A stretch of DNA of 64,000 bases from CALLPQ01 sp038531745 (lineage in GTDB: Bacteria; Pseudomonadota; Alphaproteobacteria; Caulobacterales; Parvularculaceae): NCBI GenBank assembly GCA_038531745.1, contig JBCBBJ010000004.1, positions 124,001 through 188,000 on the forward strand. Reading direction: 5' to 3'. A program made the translations under genes and the position numbers. The notes below the pieces were generated by a model. It made no database searches. It was not told where the DNA came from and saw only the letters and a program-made list of their open reading frames with translations. Each line of letters starts with the position of its first letter. The stretch's first letter is position 1. Below, piece by piece: positions 7,876 to 15,522 of the stretch.

Positions 7876-9213
7876 ATGCCCACACCGATTCTTATGCCCG
7901 CCCTCTCTCCAACTATGGAGGAGGGCACCCTCGCCAAATGGACCGTGAAGGAAGGGGACACGGTCAACTCCGGTGATGTGATCGCCGAAATTGAGACCGA
8001 TAAGGCAACCATGGAAGTTGAGGCCGTTGATGACGGCGTTGTGGGCAAAATCCTGATTGATGCGGGGACGGATAATGTGAAGGTGAATGCCCCCATCGCC
8101 ATCCTGTTAGATGATGGGGAAAGCGCCGACGATATTGACGACGCGGCCATAAACGCCGACGCTCCTGCCAGCAAACCGGCTATTGAACAAGCGCCGCCGG
8201 CAAAAAATGGGGCAAATGGATCAGCGGCGCCTGCGCCTGCACCCTCGCCTACTTCTGCAAATTCTGCGTCACCCGGCCCCGCCGTGGCTGCCAACGCGGC
8301 CCGTGTCTATGCCTCGCCACTTGCCAAGCGCATTGCAAAGAATGAGGGACTTGCGCTTTCCCTCGTCAAAGGCACCGGTCCCCATGGGCGGGTCGTCAAG
8401 CGCGACGTGGAACAGGCCCTGAAAGATGGCACGGGCAAAGCCGCCCCGGCGGCGGCCTATGTCCCCGCACCGGCGTCAGTGGATGCGCGGCTTTATCCGG
8501 CGGACAGCTATGACGCGGTGAAAGTCGATGGCATGCGCAAAGTCATTGCCCAGCGCCTGACCCAGAGCTTCAACAATGAGGTGCCGCATTTTCCGCTGAA
8601 CATTGATGTGGAACTCGACAATCTTCTTGCCGCCCGGGCGCGAATTAATGCGCTCTCCCCTAATCCGGAAAAAGACCCCGAAAACGCCTTTAAGGTGTCG
8701 GTGAATGATTTCATTCTAAAGGCCTCGGCGCTGGCCTTGAAAAAAGTTCCGCAAGCCAACGCATCCTATACGGATGAAGCAATTCTGCTCCACAAACATG
8801 CTGATATCGGGGTGGCGGTGGCCATCGACGGTGGCTTGATCACGCCCATCGTCTGGAAAGCCGAAGAAAAAGGCCTGCGCCAGATTTCTGCTGAAGTAAG
8901 AGACATGGCCGCACGGGCCAAAACGCGAAAGCTCAAGCCGGAGGAATATCAGGGGGGGACGTTTTCTGTCTCCAATCTCGGGATGTTCGGGATCAAGAGT
9001 TTCGCCTCCATCGTGAACCAGCCCCATGGCGCCATCATGTCCGTTGGTGCAGGCGAGGAGCGCGTGGTTGTCAAAAATGGTGAGATGGTCATTGCCACCA
9101 TGATGACCGTGACCCTCACCTGTGATCACCGGGTCGTAGACGGCGCCGTGGGCGCGCAGTTTCTGGCCGCGTTCAAAGGGTTTATCGAAGAGCCAGCGGC
9201 GATGCTGCTGTGA
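7876..9213 (+). CDS. pdhC: Pyruvate dehydrogenase complex dihydrolipoamide acetyltransferase (E2)
   Basis: E2 core of the pyruvate dehydrogenase complex, moving the acetyl group from lipoamide to CoA. Domains in order: one lipoyl domain (1-80, Lys43 in ETDKATMEVEA), Ala/Pro-rich linker, peripheral subunit-binding domain (about 138-176, VYASPLAKRIAKNEG), a second linker and the catalytic acyltransferase domain (about 210-445). The active site His418 and Asp422 lie in DHRVVDG. Its first 88 residues differ from those of PdhB at only nine positions by hand alignment. No dihydrolipoamide dehydrogenase gene follows in this window. Confidence 0.97.
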   Translation: MPTPILMPALSPTMEEGTLAKWTVKEGDTVNSGDVIAEIETDKATMEVEAVDDGVVGKILIDAGTDNVKVNAPIAILLDDGESADDIDDAAINADAPASKPAIEQAPPAKNGANGSAAPAPAPSPTSANSASPGPAVAANAARVYASPLAKRIAKNEGLALSLVKGTGPHGRVVKRDVEQALKDGTGKAAPAAAYVPAPASVDARLYPADSYDAVKVDGMRKVIAQRLTQSFNNEVPHFPLNIDVELDNLLAARARINALSPNPEKDPENAFKVSVNDFILKASALALKKVPQANASYTDEAILLHKHADIGVAVAIDGGLITPIVWKAEEKGLRQISAEVRDMAARAKTRKLKPEEYQGGTFSVSNLGMFGIKSFASIVNQPHGAIMSVGAGEERVVVKNGEMVIATMMTVTLTCDHRVVDGAVGAQFLAAFKGFIEEPAAMLL

Positions 9214-9254
9214 ATATTATCTCTTCGATTTGACGCTGGTCAGTAAGGGATAAA

Positions 9255-9632
9255 ATGATGATCGGTTATGTCACTGTGGGCACCAATGATTTGCCCCGCT
9301 CGATAGAATTTTACGAAGCGCTGGCCACTGGAATGGGTGCCGGCCGCATGATGGAAGGCAACACCTACGTGGCGTGGGGCACACCGGGCGGCAGCGCGGG
9401 TATTTGTACCATGCGTCCGTTTGATGGCGAGACGGCTAGCGTGGGCAATGGTATGATGGTAGCCTTGGCGGGTAAAGACGAGGCCCAGGTCCAGCGGCTC
9501 CACGAGATTGCTCTAGCGAAAGGTGGATCGTGTGAGGGCAAGCCCGGCCTGCGCGGCGGTGGGTTTTACGCGGCTTATTTTCGTGACCCCGACGGCAATA
9601 AATTGAATGCCTATTGTATGGTCGCGGAATAA
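9255..9632 (+). CDS. VOC family protein (glyoxalase-like)
   Basis: A 125-residue vicinal-oxygen-chelate protein: MIGYVTVGTNDLPRSIEFY at the N-terminus and YFRDPDGNKLNAYCM at the C-terminus are the family's opening and closing strands. Proteins with this signature are common in proteobacteria and usually annotated only as glyoxalase/bleomycin-resistance family. The substrate is unknown. It starts 41 bases after pdhC and may be the last gene of that transcript. Confidence 0.85.
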   Translation: MMIGYVTVGTNDLPRSIEFYEALATGMGAGRMMEGNTYVAWGTPGGSAGICTMRPFDGETASVGNGMMVALAGKDEAQVQRLHEIALAKGGSCEGKPGLRGGGFYAAYFRDPDGNKLNAYCMVAE

Positions 9633-9801
9633 TCTAGGCGGTCGGTCACGCGCTTTTGACCGGTTACCCGCATCGCGATCTGTGGTCGCGGGGAAAGCCG
9701 TTCCCTCTTCCCAATTTAGGCCTTATATCGCCTTTAGTAGTCGCGCTGGAGCACATAGGCTCTAGCTAATGATGATAACGTCGGGTGACCGGTTGGTGAT
9801 T

Positions 9802-11970
9802 ATGAAGACCTCGTGGGTACACAGACTATTCACAGCGACCATGCTGATGATCGGCGCTATGGTTGTTGTGGCGTCCAGCCACGCGAAGGATACACCGGCG
9901 CGGCCGGGTGAGGCATTCGCGACGGATTTTATCGATAGTGGTCAGGCCAATAGCCGCCTGGTGGCAGAAGCCGCGTTCGCGCCGGGGCGCACCACCTGGT
10001 TTGCCCTTGACCAGCGTTTGGCCGAACACTGGCATGTCTATTGGAAAAATCCCGGGGATAGCGGGCTACCCCTGGTCATGAATTTCGATTTGCCCGACGG
10101 GTTTGTGGTGGGCGATATCGCTTATCCCACGCCAGAGCGTATCCCGGTGGGCCCGCTCGTCAATTTTGGATATGAAGGCAACCCGGTCTTTCTGGTGCCG
10201 GTAACTGCGCCGCTAACGATGCCGGTGGGTGATCCTATTGCGGTCGATTTGGATGCTAGCTGGCTCATCTGCGAAGAGGTATGCATCCCGGAGGAGGCAA
10301 ATTTTTCCCTGACCGTACCCATCGTCGAGGATAACTCGCCGCCATCAGAGCAAGTGTCATCACCCATTACCGAATTGTTCCAACGGGCCCGGTCAAATTT
10401 GCCCACTGAACTTACGGGACAAAGCCGATATTCGGCTCAGAAAACGGTCTTTATCCTGATGGCTGATCTGGTGGACGATATTGGGGTGATCGAAGACGCC
10501 TTTTTCTTTGCCGATGATGAAGGCCTTATCAAACCCAGCGCGCCTCAATCATTTCAACATGATGGTGCCACGCTAACCCTGACGGGGGAAACCGATTTTG
10601 CTTTTCCTAAGGCGGCGGGCAAACCCCTTGTCGGGCTCTTGAAACTCACAACGGGTGATGGCACCCGTTCGGCCTTTGCCCTCACGGCAACGGCAGCTAC
10701 CGCGCCGCCCGGCTCAAGCCAAGTGCCATCAATCGTAGCACCACCGACAATTGCCACATCAAACATCGCCATTCTTCTCGCCATGGCGTTCGTTGGCGGT
10801 GTCATCCTAAACATTATGCCGTGCGTCTTTCCAATTCTGTTTATCAAGGCGTCCTCGCTCATGGCGGCCACCGGCCAAAATCAAGCGACGATCAGGGCCC
10901 ATGGCTGGCTTTATACCGCCGGTGTTGTGGTGACTTTCGCCATGATGGGCGGGCTCTTGCTAGCACTGCGCGCGCAGGGCGAACAACTTGGCTGGGGGTT
11001 TCACCTGCAATCGCCTTTCGTTGTTTTATTATCTGCCTACGTTCTATTTCTGGTTGGTCTCAATCTCGCCGGGGTGTTTGAGGTCGGCGCCAGTGTACAA
11101 GGCCTTGGCCAGTCTCTGACCCGGCGCAAAGGCAATAGCGCTGCGTTTTTTACCGGTATGTTGGCAGTGGTTGTGGCGGCGCCCTGTATCGGGCCATTGC
11201 TTAGTGCGCCCATGGGGGCGGCGGTTTTGTTACCACCAGTCTTGGGTATGGCAATTTTTGTGGTTATGGCATTGGGGTTGGCCTTGCCCTATCTCCTCGT
11301 GTCGCTAGCGCCAGCCCTTGCCCGGCATTTGCCTAAACCGGGGGCGTGGATGGTACGGTTCAAACAGCTATTATCGTTCCCGGTTTTTGCTGCTGCGGCC
11401 TATTTCCTCTGGGTACTGACCGCCCAAACAGGGCAAGCTGGGCTTGCCATCGGTTTTTTCGGTGCCGTGGTGCTTGGTCTTGCGGCATGGGTGTTTGAAC
11501 AGACGAAAACGGGAAAATGGTCACTGGCGGGCGCGGGTCTTGCTGGCCTCTTCTGTGTTGCTGCGCTCATCCCGCTCGCCAGTTTGCGGCCCGTTGCCGC
11601 GATGTCCAGCCCTGTTGGCACGCATGGCGCGCTTAACGCCTCGGCATTTGACACCGCCGAAATTGCTAAACTCAATGCACAGGGTACAGACGTATTTGTA
11701 GATTTCACCGCCGCTTGGTGCGTCACTTGCCAGTTTAACAAGTTGACGGTTTTTTCCAGCGCCAATCTTGCGCGCACATTTGTACAAACTGATACTGCGT
11801 TCATGGTTGCCGACTGGACAGTGCGTGATCCGTTGATTACGGCTGAATTGGAGAAATTCAATCGCAACGGCGTGCCGCTTTATGTATTCTACCCCGCCAA
11901 CGGGACACCAAAAATCCTGACGCTACCGCTCACAGAACAAGCGGTCATCAAGACAATTGCAGGTCCATAG
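9802..11970 (+). CDS. DsbD/ScsB-type thiol:disulfide interchange protein
   Basis: An inner-membrane protein of 722 residues carrying electrons from cytosolic thioredoxin to periplasmic thiols. After a signal peptide (MKTSWVHRLFTATMLMIG) comes a periplasmic domain with the cysteine pair WLICEEVC, an eight-helix DsbD membrane core with the active cysteines in NIMPCVFP and AAPCIGPLL, and a C-terminal thioredoxin domain with WCVTC (first Cys about residue 640). The layout resembles ScsB/DsbD-like proteins rather than the short CcdA. An upstream ATG at 9769 would add 11 residues; 9802 is preferred because it begins directly with the signal peptide. The exported redoxin gene follows by 23 bases. 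Confidence 0.9.
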   Translation: MKTSWVHRLFTATMLMIGAMVVVASSHAKDTPARPGEAFATDFIDSGQANSRLVAEAAFAPGRTTWFALDQRLAEHWHVYWKNPGDSGLPLVMNFDLPDGFVVGDIAYPTPERIPVGPLVNFGYEGNPVFLVPVTAPLTMPVGDPIAVDLDASWLICEEVCIPEEANFSLTVPIVEDNSPPSEQVSSPITELFQRARSNLPTELTGQSRYSAQKTVFILMADLVDDIGVIEDAFFFADDEGLIKPSAPQSFQHDGATLTLTGETDFAFPKAAGKPLVGLLKLTTGDGTRSAFALTATAATAPPGSSQVPSIVAPPTIATSNIAILLAMAFVGGVILNIMPCVFPILFIKASSLMAATGQNQATIRAHGWLYTAGVVVTFAMMGGLLLALRAQGEQLGWGFHLQSPFVVLLSAYVLFLVGLNLAGVFEVGASVQGLGQSLTRRKGNSAAFFTGMLAVVVAAPCIGPLLSAPMGAAVLLPPVLGMAIFVVMALGLALPYLLVSLAPALARHLPKPGAWMVRFKQLLSFPVFAAAAYFLWVLTAQTGQAGLAIGFFGAVVLGLAAWVFEQTKTGKWSLAGAGLAGLFCVAALIPLASLRPVAAMSSPVGTHGALNASAFDTAEIAKLNAQGTDVFVDFTAAWCVTCQFNKLTVFSSANLARTFVQTDTAFMVADWTVRDPLITAELEKFNRNGVPLYVFYPANGTPKILTLPLTEQAVIKTIAGP

Positions 11971-11993
11971 GGGGTCTTTAGAAAGGACAAACG

Positions 11994-12629
11994 ATGAAAA
12001 TGCCAAATCGTAGAGCGATGCTTTTTGCCACTGTCGCCGTGGCGTCTTTTTGTGCGGCTGGCGCCGGACTTGCAACGGAAGCAGGCCCCGTTATCAACGC
12101 GTTGGCGCCTGCTTGGTCAGGCGTGACCAGCACTGGCGCGACGGCGTCGTTGGACCAGTTTCGCGGCAAAACCGTGGTCATGGAATGGACCAACCATGGC
12201 TGCCCGTTTGTGCAAAAGCACTATGATGGCGGCAATATGCAGGCAACGCAGGCCATTGCCGCAAAAGACGAGGACGTGGTGTGGGTTACCGTCATTTCGT
12301 CCGCCCCCGGAAAACAAGGCCATGTGAGCGGGGCGGCGGCCGAAGCTCTGTCCATCAAGCGGGGGGCAACACCCGACCATGTGATCCTCGATGAGGCGGG
12401 TACCATCGGGCGGGCCTATCGCGCGCGCACGACGCCGCAAATCTTTGTCATCAATGCCGATGGTATCCTGAAATATGATGGCGCTATGGATGATAATCCG
12501 TCGTCCAAACTGTCAGCCCTTGACGGGGCAACGAATTATGCCCTTGTCGCTATGAAGGCTGTTCTGGCTGGGGAAGACCCCGACCCGGCCAAGACCAAAC
12601 CCTATGGCTGTTCGGTAAAATATAAATAG
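11994..12629 (+). CDS. Exported thioredoxin-like/AhpC-TSA family protein
   Basis: A 211-residue redoxin with an N-terminal export signal containing NRRAML (possible but imperfect Tat signal). The thioredoxin fold carries a single catalytic-type cysteine in NHGCPFVQKHY (Cys70) instead of CxxC, plus a C-terminal Cys206 in KPYGCSVKYK. This matches the peroxiredoxin-like family often called redoxin domain proteins. A good AAGGA site precedes the ATG. Position right after the DsbD-type gene suggests that DsbD reduces this protein in the periplasm (inference). Confidence 0.85.
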   Translation: MKMPNRRAMLFATVAVASFCAAGAGLATEAGPVINALAPAWSGVTSTGATASLDQFRGKTVVMEWTNHGCPFVQKHYDGGNMQATQAIAAKDEDVVWVTVISSAPGKQGHVSGAAAEALSIKRGATPDHVILDEAGTIGRAYRARTTPQIFVINADGILKYDGAMDDNPSSKLSALDGATNYALVAMKAVLAGEDPDPAKTKPYGCSVKYK

Positions 12630-12669
12630 GCGGGCAGTGTTATTGCCAGGTCGCCCAGGCTCAGAGCCC

Positions 12670-12797
12670 AACCGAAAAATCTATTTTTGTCATTTGCAAA
12701 CGCGTTTTTCTGCGCTTTCGGTGCTCACGTACCAATGTACTTTGCGCGCCGGTTCTCAGAAAATACGTTTTCGACAGACGAAACCGATTTTTCGGTT
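12670..12797. repeat. Full copy of 128-bp dispersed element with 12-bp terminal inverted repeats
   Basis: Begins AACCGAAAAATC and ends GATTTTTCGGTT, which are perfect inverse complements. Similarity continues inward imperfectly, so the whole element could fold into a long stem. It is the same length as the copy at 28544-28671 and lies in the same orientation. Both full copies share AGAGCCC just outside the left end; this copy shares AGACTTTTAG on the right with the partial copy at 1-53. It fills the gap between two convergent genes and ends six bases from the trpS stop codon, so it could also act as a two-way terminator. Confidence 0.9.
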
Positions 12798-12803
12798 AGA
12801 CTT

Positions 12804-13820
12804 TTAGAGAAAGCCAACGATTTTGCGAACCTCGGCCAGAATTGGCGCGGTCACTGCACTGGCTTTCTCCGCACCGTTACGCAACACCTGCGTCAGATGG
12901 GCCTCATCGGCACACAGACGATCAATCTCCGTTCCGATCGGGGCGATTTTTTCCACCACCAGATCTGCCAACACCGGTTTGAAATCGCCAAAGCCCTTGC
13001 CGCCATACTCATCAAGAACAGCTTCCTTCGTCCTGTTGGAAAGTGCGGCGAAAATCCCCACCAGATTGTCCGCCTCGGGACGATCCTTCAACCCCTCCGG
13101 TGTTTCGGGTAGGGGTTCTGGATCGGTCTTGGCTTTTTTAATCTTTTTGGCGATGGTGTCGGCGTCATCGCCAAGATTGATCCGCGATAGGTCCGACGGG
13201 TCGGACTTTGACATTTTCTTTGTGCCATCGCGCAAAGACATGATCCGCGCGCCCGGTCCCTGGATAAGGGGTTCGGGCAGGGGGAAAAATCCGTCCACGT
13301 TGAAATCATGATTGAATTTTGCGGCAATATCGCGCGAAAGCTCCAGATGCTGCTTCTGGTCTTCGCCCACGGGCACATGGGTTGCCTTGTAAATCAGAAT
13401 ATCGGCCGCCTGCAAAACCGGATAGGTGAACAGCCCGATAGAGGCGCGTTCTTTATCCTTGCCGGCCTTTTCCTTGAATTGGGTCATGCGGTTTAGCCAG
13501 CCGAGCCGCGCGGTGCAATTCAAAATCCACGCAAGCTCCGTATGTTCTCGTACCGCCGATTGGTGGAATAGCGTTGTCCGTTTAGGGTCCAGTCCAGCCG
13601 CCAGCAGGGTTGCGGCAAGACGCAACGTATTCTCGCGCAAGATTGCCGGGTCCTGGGGCACCGTAATCGCGTGAAGGTCAACGATACAATAAAACGTCTC
13701 ATAGCTATCCTGCATCGCTACCCAGTTGACGAGCGCGCCGAGATAATTGCCGAGCTGTACCGTGCCCGTCGGCTGAATACCGGAGAGGACGCGCGATTTA
13801 GTGGTCGTTGTGTCAGCCAT
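12804..13820 (-). CDS. trpS: Tryptophan--tRNA ligase
   Basis: Charges tRNA-Trp with tryptophan in the cytosol. A 338-residue class Ic synthetase of normal length: the HIGH-type motif is in GIQPTGTVQLGNYLGAL (residues 14-30) and the KMSKS loop is intact in KKMSKSDPS (near residue 200). It is the last gene of a minus-strand series mutS, glnD, murJ, trpS; murJ ends 34 bases upstream. The murJ-trpS neighbourhood is common in alphaproteobacteria. Confidence 0.97.
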   Translation of the reverse strand: MADTTTTKSRVLSGIQPTGTVQLGNYLGALVNWVAMQDSYETFYCIVDLHAITVPQDPAILRENTLRLAATLLAAGLDPKRTTLFHQSAVREHTELAWILNCTARLGWLNRMTQFKEKAGKDKERASIGLFTYPVLQAADILIYKATHVPVGEDQKQHLELSRDIAAKFNHDFNVDGFFPLPEPLIQGPGARIMSLRDGTKKMSKSDPSDLSRINLGDDADTIAKKIKKAKTDPEPLPETPEGLKDRPEADNLVGIFAALSNRTKEAVLDEYGGKGFGDFKPVLADLVVEKIAPIGTEIDRLCADEAHLTQVLRNGAEKASAVTAPILAEVRKIVGFL

Positions 13821-13854
13821 GGATTAGCTTTCAGGAAGTTATGCGGGTGTGCGC

Positions 13855-15414
13855 TTATGGACGGAAGAGACGCAGCGCGCCGGTCAATACCGCTAAAAGA
13901 CCGTAAAGGATAGCCCCGGCGGCGGCGATGATGATAACGCTGATCCATTGACGATCAAATAATAGGCTTGTCATTTCATCTTGATACGGAAGGATAATGA
14001 TGAGCCCAACGGCGAGCACCGTCGATATGATGAGGATGCGGGCAAGACCGGTAAACAGCGCCAGGGTTGGCTGAAACAGCGCGCGCCGGTGTAGGTTGAT
14101 CGCCAGCAACATAACCTGCGCCCAGGCGGCGAGGGAGGTGGCGATGGGAATGCTCAAAAACCCTAAACGCGGGAACAACGCCAACGCCAGACCGGTATTC
14201 AACGCGATGGCCACCAGCGCAAAGATCATCGGTGTACGCGTATCTTCACGTGCATAAAAAGCGGGCAGAAAAACTTTCTGCCAGACAAAAGCCGGCAAGC
14301 CGATGCCAAACAAGGCAAGCGCGCCGCCTGTCCGCGCCACATCATCGGCCGTAAAAGCCGAGCCTGCGACACCAAAAAGACCAAGTGCATCACCGGCGAG
14401 CCCGCGATAAAGCGCATCGCAAATCGGCGCAGCCATAATCATAAAGGCGGCGGCGGCGGGAAAGCACAAAAGTGCGGCGGTCTCAATGGCACGGTTCAGC
14501 GTGCTGACGGCGCCGGCTTCGTCGCCGCTTTTGACCCGGTGCGACAGGTCCGGCAGGAGAATACTGCCCATAGCGATACCAATGACCGCGAGCGGGAGTT
14601 GATAGAGTGCATCGGCGTTCATTAACCACGACACTGCGCCTGGCTGTTGGCTGGCAATATTGGTGCCTACAATCAAATTGATTTGGAGCGCCCCCGCACT
14701 GATAAAACCGGGCGCGCCCAGGGCGAGAAGCCGCTGCACGCCGGGGCTAAAACGCGGCATCCGCAATGCAAGCCCAAAATGCTGGCGACGGATGCCCCAC
14801 CACAAAAGCCCAAGCTGTGCGATACCGCCAAAAAAGACACCCCATGCGGCTGCCATGCCCGCTTCCTCAGTATCCCCGCGCGCATAAAGAAGGATACCCC
14901 CAATCAGGAAAACATTTAGCAACAAGGGCGCCGCAGCGGCAGCGGCAAAGCGCTTGAAAGAATTCAGGATACCGCTGAAAAGACCCACCAGCGACATACA
15001 AAAAAGATAGGGGAACATGATCCGCGTATAAAGAACCGTGAGGGCGAACTTCTCAGGATCTTTAGAAAAGCCCCCGGCCAATAAATAAACAAAGGCAGGC
15101 GCTGCCAGCTCAACAATAATCGTCAGAACCGTGAGGATGAGCACAAGTCCAGCCATCACATCGGCGGCGAAGATGCGGGCCGCCTCCCGGTCTTCCACAG
15201 CGCGCGCTTGGAACAACGGAATAAAAGCGGCGTGAAAGGCGCCCTCCGCGAACAGCCGCCGGAACATGTTGGGTAGGCGAAAAGCGGCCCAAAAGGCATC
15301 GGCAACGGGATTGCCGCCAGCGCCAATGACCCCCGCCACAAGGATTTGGCGGACAAAGCCAAACACCCGGCTTAGAAGGGTCAGTCCCGAAACGGTGGCC
15401 AATGATTTCAACAC
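13855..15414 (-). CDS. murJ: Lipid II flippase MurJ
   Basis: A multi-spanning membrane protein (about 14 helices) of the MurJ/MviN family that flips lipid II across the inner membrane for peptidoglycan synthesis. The diagnostic N-terminus is LKSLATVSGLTLLSRVFGFVRQ. I place the start at GTG 15414, giving 519 residues, because the family begins exactly here and AGGA stands upstream; an ATG at 15486 would add 24 residues with no family match. The order glnD-murJ-trpS is typical for alphaproteobacteria. Confidence 0.95.
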   Translation of the reverse strand: MLKSLATVSGLTLLSRVFGFVRQILVAGVIGAGGNPVADAFWAAFRLPNMFRRLFAEGAFHAAFIPLFQARAVEDREAARIFAADVMAGLVLILTVLTIIVELAAPAFVYLLAGGFSKDPEKFALTVLYTRIMFPYLFCMSLVGLFSGILNSFKRFAAAAAAPLLLNVFLIGGILLYARGDTEEAGMAAAWGVFFGGIAQLGLLWWGIRRQHFGLALRMPRFSPGVQRLLALGAPGFISAGALQINLIVGTNIASQQPGAVSWLMNADALYQLPLAVIGIAMGSILLPDLSHRVKSGDEAGAVSTLNRAIETAALLCFPAAAAFMIMAAPICDALYRGLAGDALGLFGVAGSAFTADDVARTGGALALFGIGLPAFVWQKVFLPAFYAREDTRTPMIFALVAIALNTGLALALFPRLGFLSIPIATSLAAWAQVMLLAINLHRRALFQPTLALFTGLARILIISTVLAVGLIIILPYQDEMTSLLFDRQWISVIIIAAAGAILYGLLAVLTGALRLFRP

Positions 15415-15522
15415 GGATAGGCGATCCTGCGCGGCGAAGTGTCGGTCACACGCGCCGACGGGCCTGCATGTACCCGGTTTTGCCATAAAATCTAAGGGGG
15501 TGATAACAAAGCGGCCGGGGCG

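Noticed and set aside
12687..13112. Possible gene of 141 codons on the plus strand over the trpS end
   Set aside because: It is made of the dispersed repeat followed by sequence antisense to trpS.
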